Shown here piece after piece: positions 61,261 through 64,000 of a stretch of 64,000 nucleotides of DNA; within the stretch, counting starts at the first letter, position 1; every line of letters begins with the position of its first letter. The stretch is from Alnus glutinosa. Lineage: Eukaryota; Streptophyta; Magnoliopsida; Fagales; Betulaceae. The stretch is taken from NCBI RefSeq assembly GCF_958979055.1, contig NC_084889.1, positions 33,671,951-33,735,950 on the forward strand, given 5' to 3'. Position numbers and translations under genes: made by a program. The notes below the pieces were generated by a model. It was not told the DNA's origin, ran no database searches, and saw only the letters and a list, made by a program, of their open reading frames with translations.

Positions 61261-62817
61261 AAGACATGCTATAGGGCAAGAACTCTTTTGTAAAAGTTGA
61301 TGCAAAAGGATTGGGATAGCAGAATAAAGGTTGATGATGATTTCCTTTTGAAATTAATTTTTTTCTTCTTTTAATGGATTGATTAGGACTGTGATGAAGG
61401 CTGTTCCCTGTGCTGTATGGCCCGAGGTTTAATTTAGGTCATCATCTTGGGGATGGCCAAAAATGGGCGTATGCACAAAATAGTTAGAGGAAAAACAAAC
61501 ATATAGTTGGATGAGATAATGAGAGATTATGTTACTACTAAGTAGTTTATAGATAGGAGTTTGTCATTGTATGACATAGTGGCGTTTCCTTTCCCTAGAT
61601 TGAAGTTAGGCACTAAACACTTCCTAGGTCCTCATAATCCATTTGTAACAATGGAGATATTTTGGAGTTTTCTTCTTTCTTTGACATATGCAGGCTGATC
61701 TATCACTAGTGTATAGGTAGATGTTAAGAGTTACTGAGAAATCAAAGGAAGCTAAAGACTATCACAGAGGGCATATAATGCTTAAAGGATAGAGGCTCAA
61801 GTTTGGAGTCTTTAAGGCTCAACCTTAGAAGCTCACACCTATTAGTTTGATGTGAACGTGGGACAAAGGCCTGCACTGCTTTGTCTAGAGGGCTTGACCC
61901 CCTTCTCATATATTTTGTTTTGCTTGCTGTGTCCGTGTCCTTTACTCTTTTTTGAAGTTTTGAAAGAGGCATTCCTTTTCATTTTTTACTGTTAAACTCT
62001 GTTGTTTCATATTAATTGGTCATGGTTAATATGAACCAAGCCCCCGTATGGCTCAGACCCCATCAATTACTCTGATTTTCAAAAGTTTATGCACCCCAGA
62101 TGCAAGATTGATTCCTCCACCTTTTATCTCCTTAAGAGTCCAAAAGTTATTTGGTGCTTGCTGAACAGGACAAGGGGATTTGGTTTAGGTGTTGTGCTGT
62201 GGTTTTTTTAACCTTCAGATTTAATTTAAAATTAAATCTGAACTGTTTAAAGAAAATTATAACGTCTGTATTGTAGTTTTCTTTTTAGCACCTAATCGAA
62301 ATCCGGATCAAAGGAGCAAAACTTCCTATGGCAAATGAACATTACCTTCATTTGATATCCAATTTTAGACGGTCATAAAAATTTACTCATGTATACCACC
62401 AACCCAAGCAGTTCATTCCAAGTTTGTTAATGACTTTGTTTTCCATTTTCAAGTAAAAAATATTAACAAATAATTCAAAACATTAAATACTTCTCAAAAT
62501 ACGAACTATTTTTATTTTACATAAGAATGGTCATCATACCAAGTTAAGTTTGTTAACGACTTTGTTTTCTGTTTTTAAGTATAAAAATATTAACAAAAAA
62601 CTCAAAACACGAAATACTCTTCAAAACACAAAATTATTTTTATTTTTATGTTATATTAAAAAACTTTTTCTAAAAAAAAAAAAAAAAAAAAAAAAAACAC
62701 AAAAGGCACCTTCTATAGTGTTCGTTTTCCTATTGTAAAAGAAAAATCCAAAAAAAAAAAAAAAAAAATTTAACAAAATACACCTTTCTAGTTTCCAAAG
62801 CCTTCGTTTTCGAAAAG
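61261..62817. other. Intergenic, no gene seen
   Basis: AT-rich spacer with long A runs (62672-62697, 62751-62768). The pair TTGTTAATGACTTTGTTTTC and TTGTTAACGACTTTGTTTTC (62427 and 62550) marks a ~120-bp diverged tandem duplication. Confidence 0.5.
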
Positions 62818-62823
62818 AAAAAA
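62818..62823 (-). terminator. RNA polymerase III terminator of tRNA-Thr
   Basis: Six T on the minus strand begin 7 bases after the tRNA 3' end, the usual Pol III stop. Confidence 0.8.
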
Positions 62824-62829
62824 CTCATT

Positions 62830-62903
62830 TGCTTTCATTGAGAGTTGAACTCAAGACCTCCCGCTTACTAAACGGGTGCTCTAACCAACTGAGCTATGAA
62901 AGC
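62830..62903 (-). tRNA. tRNA-Thr (anticodon AGT)
   Basis: Read on the minus strand it folds as a complete cloverleaf of 74 nt without an encoded CCA. The acceptor stem GCTTTCA pairs with TGAAAGC, with discriminator A. The D arm is GCTC-AGTTGGTTA-GAGC. The anticodon arm is CCCGT-TTAGTAA-GCGGG, giving anticodon AGT (A34 is normally edited to inosine). The variable loop is AGGTC and the T arm is TTGAG-TTCAACT-CTCAA. The internal A box (TAGCTCAGTTGG) and B box (GTTCAACTC) are present. There is no intron. Confidence 0.96.
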
Positions 62904-64000
62904 GCTTCCAGACTAAGGTCTTGAATCTTATTATAAAATTTATGTCGTGAGCAGGGTTTTGAAAGGACAACTTGTCAATTCTAGGCTTAAATTAGAAGGG
63001 CCCACTGGGCCAGTACACTGATAAGAGCATAAACAAGTGGACGACCAACCTTTTGACTAAATTACATCTTCCTTCAATGAATTGCCGGGTAAATCTTTTC
63101 TACAAAACCTATCTTGTCCTAATAAGTCCTTAGCGATGGCTAAATTTGGCTTGAATGTAGTTGAAATAAAACTGGATTCCTTAGTATTGAGGCACGTGTT
63201 AAATAACATGATATTAAAGACACGTGTGCTAGTTTCAATGAATCTAATTTAAATTAAAATTTGAACCCAAACCTAAATTCAAGTTGTTTATTTATTTATT
63301 ATTATTATTATTATTGTACATAAAGTACCAAGAGAATTCATTTGGTTGTTGAGTTAGTTCCTATCTATAAATTTATTTTCTTATTGAAGATATCCATCAT
63401 AATTATTTTTTTTCATTGAGTTAGCATGGAACCCAAAACTTCTAAGCTCCACTATTATAGTTCAAATTGTTTATGCCCAATAGATAAAGATCCTCTCTTT
63501 TTAAGTTATCTTAATATCATAGAAATTTTGATAACTTAAAAAACAAAAAAAAACAAAAAAAAAAAAGTTAGGGAGCCCATCTGTTTCGAATAGCCTAAAA
63601 TATAGGACTTACTTACTTATCCACGACTGGTAGACATTTTTTGGTGTTTTCTATTAGTAATATCAACTCCTAGTCAATTCTTCTTCTTCTTCTTCTTTTT
63701 CTTCTTCTTTTTTTTTTTTTTTTCTGTTTATTAGATGTTCTTTGTTGTATTATTTGCTCAGGAAAAAAAAAAAAGGGTAGAAAAAAACGAATAAGGTTAA
63801 AGGAAGAAAAAAGAAAACATGGGTAGAAAACAAATAAAGAAAAGAAAATGGGGCCATATAAGCACCACACACCAGAAGCCAGCTCTCTTCCTCTCAAATC
63901 TCTCCCACTGATCTGTAACCCATGTTGTTCCGCTGCAAATAAAGCGAAGGCAGGCTGAGGCTTACACACAGCTTTATTCAAAGCCCTTCCTCTGCCATTT
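62904..64000. other. Intergenic; possible promoter at the right edge
   Basis: Mostly AT-rich spacer with ATT and TTC repeats (63290-63315, 63680-63722). At 63854-63861 a CCATATAAGC block, followed by CT-rich text (63880-63912), resembles a TATA box and leader of a + strand gene starting near or beyond the window edge. Coding sequence is not seen, so this is only a suggestion. Confidence 0.35.

Overview
This window is plant nuclear DNA, almost certainly from a woody eudicot. It is AT-rich and gene-poor. Its genes are split by short GT-AG introns, and the space between them is filled with small DNA transposons, truncated LINEs, LTR miniatures and simple repeats. The species cannot be fixed from sequence alone; protein similarity to known plant families is high.

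Layout. (1) At 64-186 lies the last exon of an unrecognised + strand gene. (2) 1.9-9.2 kb is repeat-dominated: a 5'-truncated LINE with a perfect target-site duplication (TSD), a TRIM-like LTR miniature, a degenerate repeat and a hAT element with an 8-bp TSD. (3) 10.5-14.2 kb (minus strand) is a complete seven-exon bHLH transcription factor gene of the LRL1/bHLH66 root-hair clade, 470 aa. (4) 14.2-26.9 kb has no gene I can support. Its striking feature is a 1.1-kb Mutator-like foldback element with a GC-rich palindromic core. (5) 27.0-32.3 kb (minus strand) is a complete nine-exon non-phosphorylating glyceraldehyde-3-phosphate dehydrogenase gene (GAPN/ALDH11A), 496 aa. (6) 32.3-45 kb holds a burst of 160-181 bp MITEs of one family, one of them split by a hAT element, and two tandem decayed copies of an AREB/ABF-type bZIP first exon. 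(7) 45.4-48.7 kb (minus strand) is the ribosomal protein eS12 gene (142 aa) with a 5'-UTR exon and a telo-box/TATA promoter. (8) 49.1-50.4 kb looks like a Pack-MULE carrying pieces of a leucine-rich-repeat gene. (9) 51.0-53.8 kb (minus strand) is a three-exon mitochondrial MAM33/p32-family gene (249 aa) with two LINE tails in its introns. Just upstream of it sits a partial copy of the eS12 promoter, 5'-UTR exon and intron. (10) 55.9-56.9 kb is a LINE 3' end (zinc-binding plus RNase H). (11) 59.0-60.2 kb (+ strand) is an intronless RTF2 gene (368 aa). (12) At 62.8 kb on the minus strand is a tRNA-Thr(AGT).

The host genes are unrelated housekeeping or developmental genes and do not form a pathway. 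What ties the region together is local rearrangement: tandem duplication of the bZIP fragment, duplication of the eS12 5' region to the front of the MAM33 gene, an inverted copy of MAM33 intron sequence behind that gene, and gene-fragment capture by the Pack-MULE. All exon structures were read by eye from splice sites and reading-frame continuity. No database search was possible.
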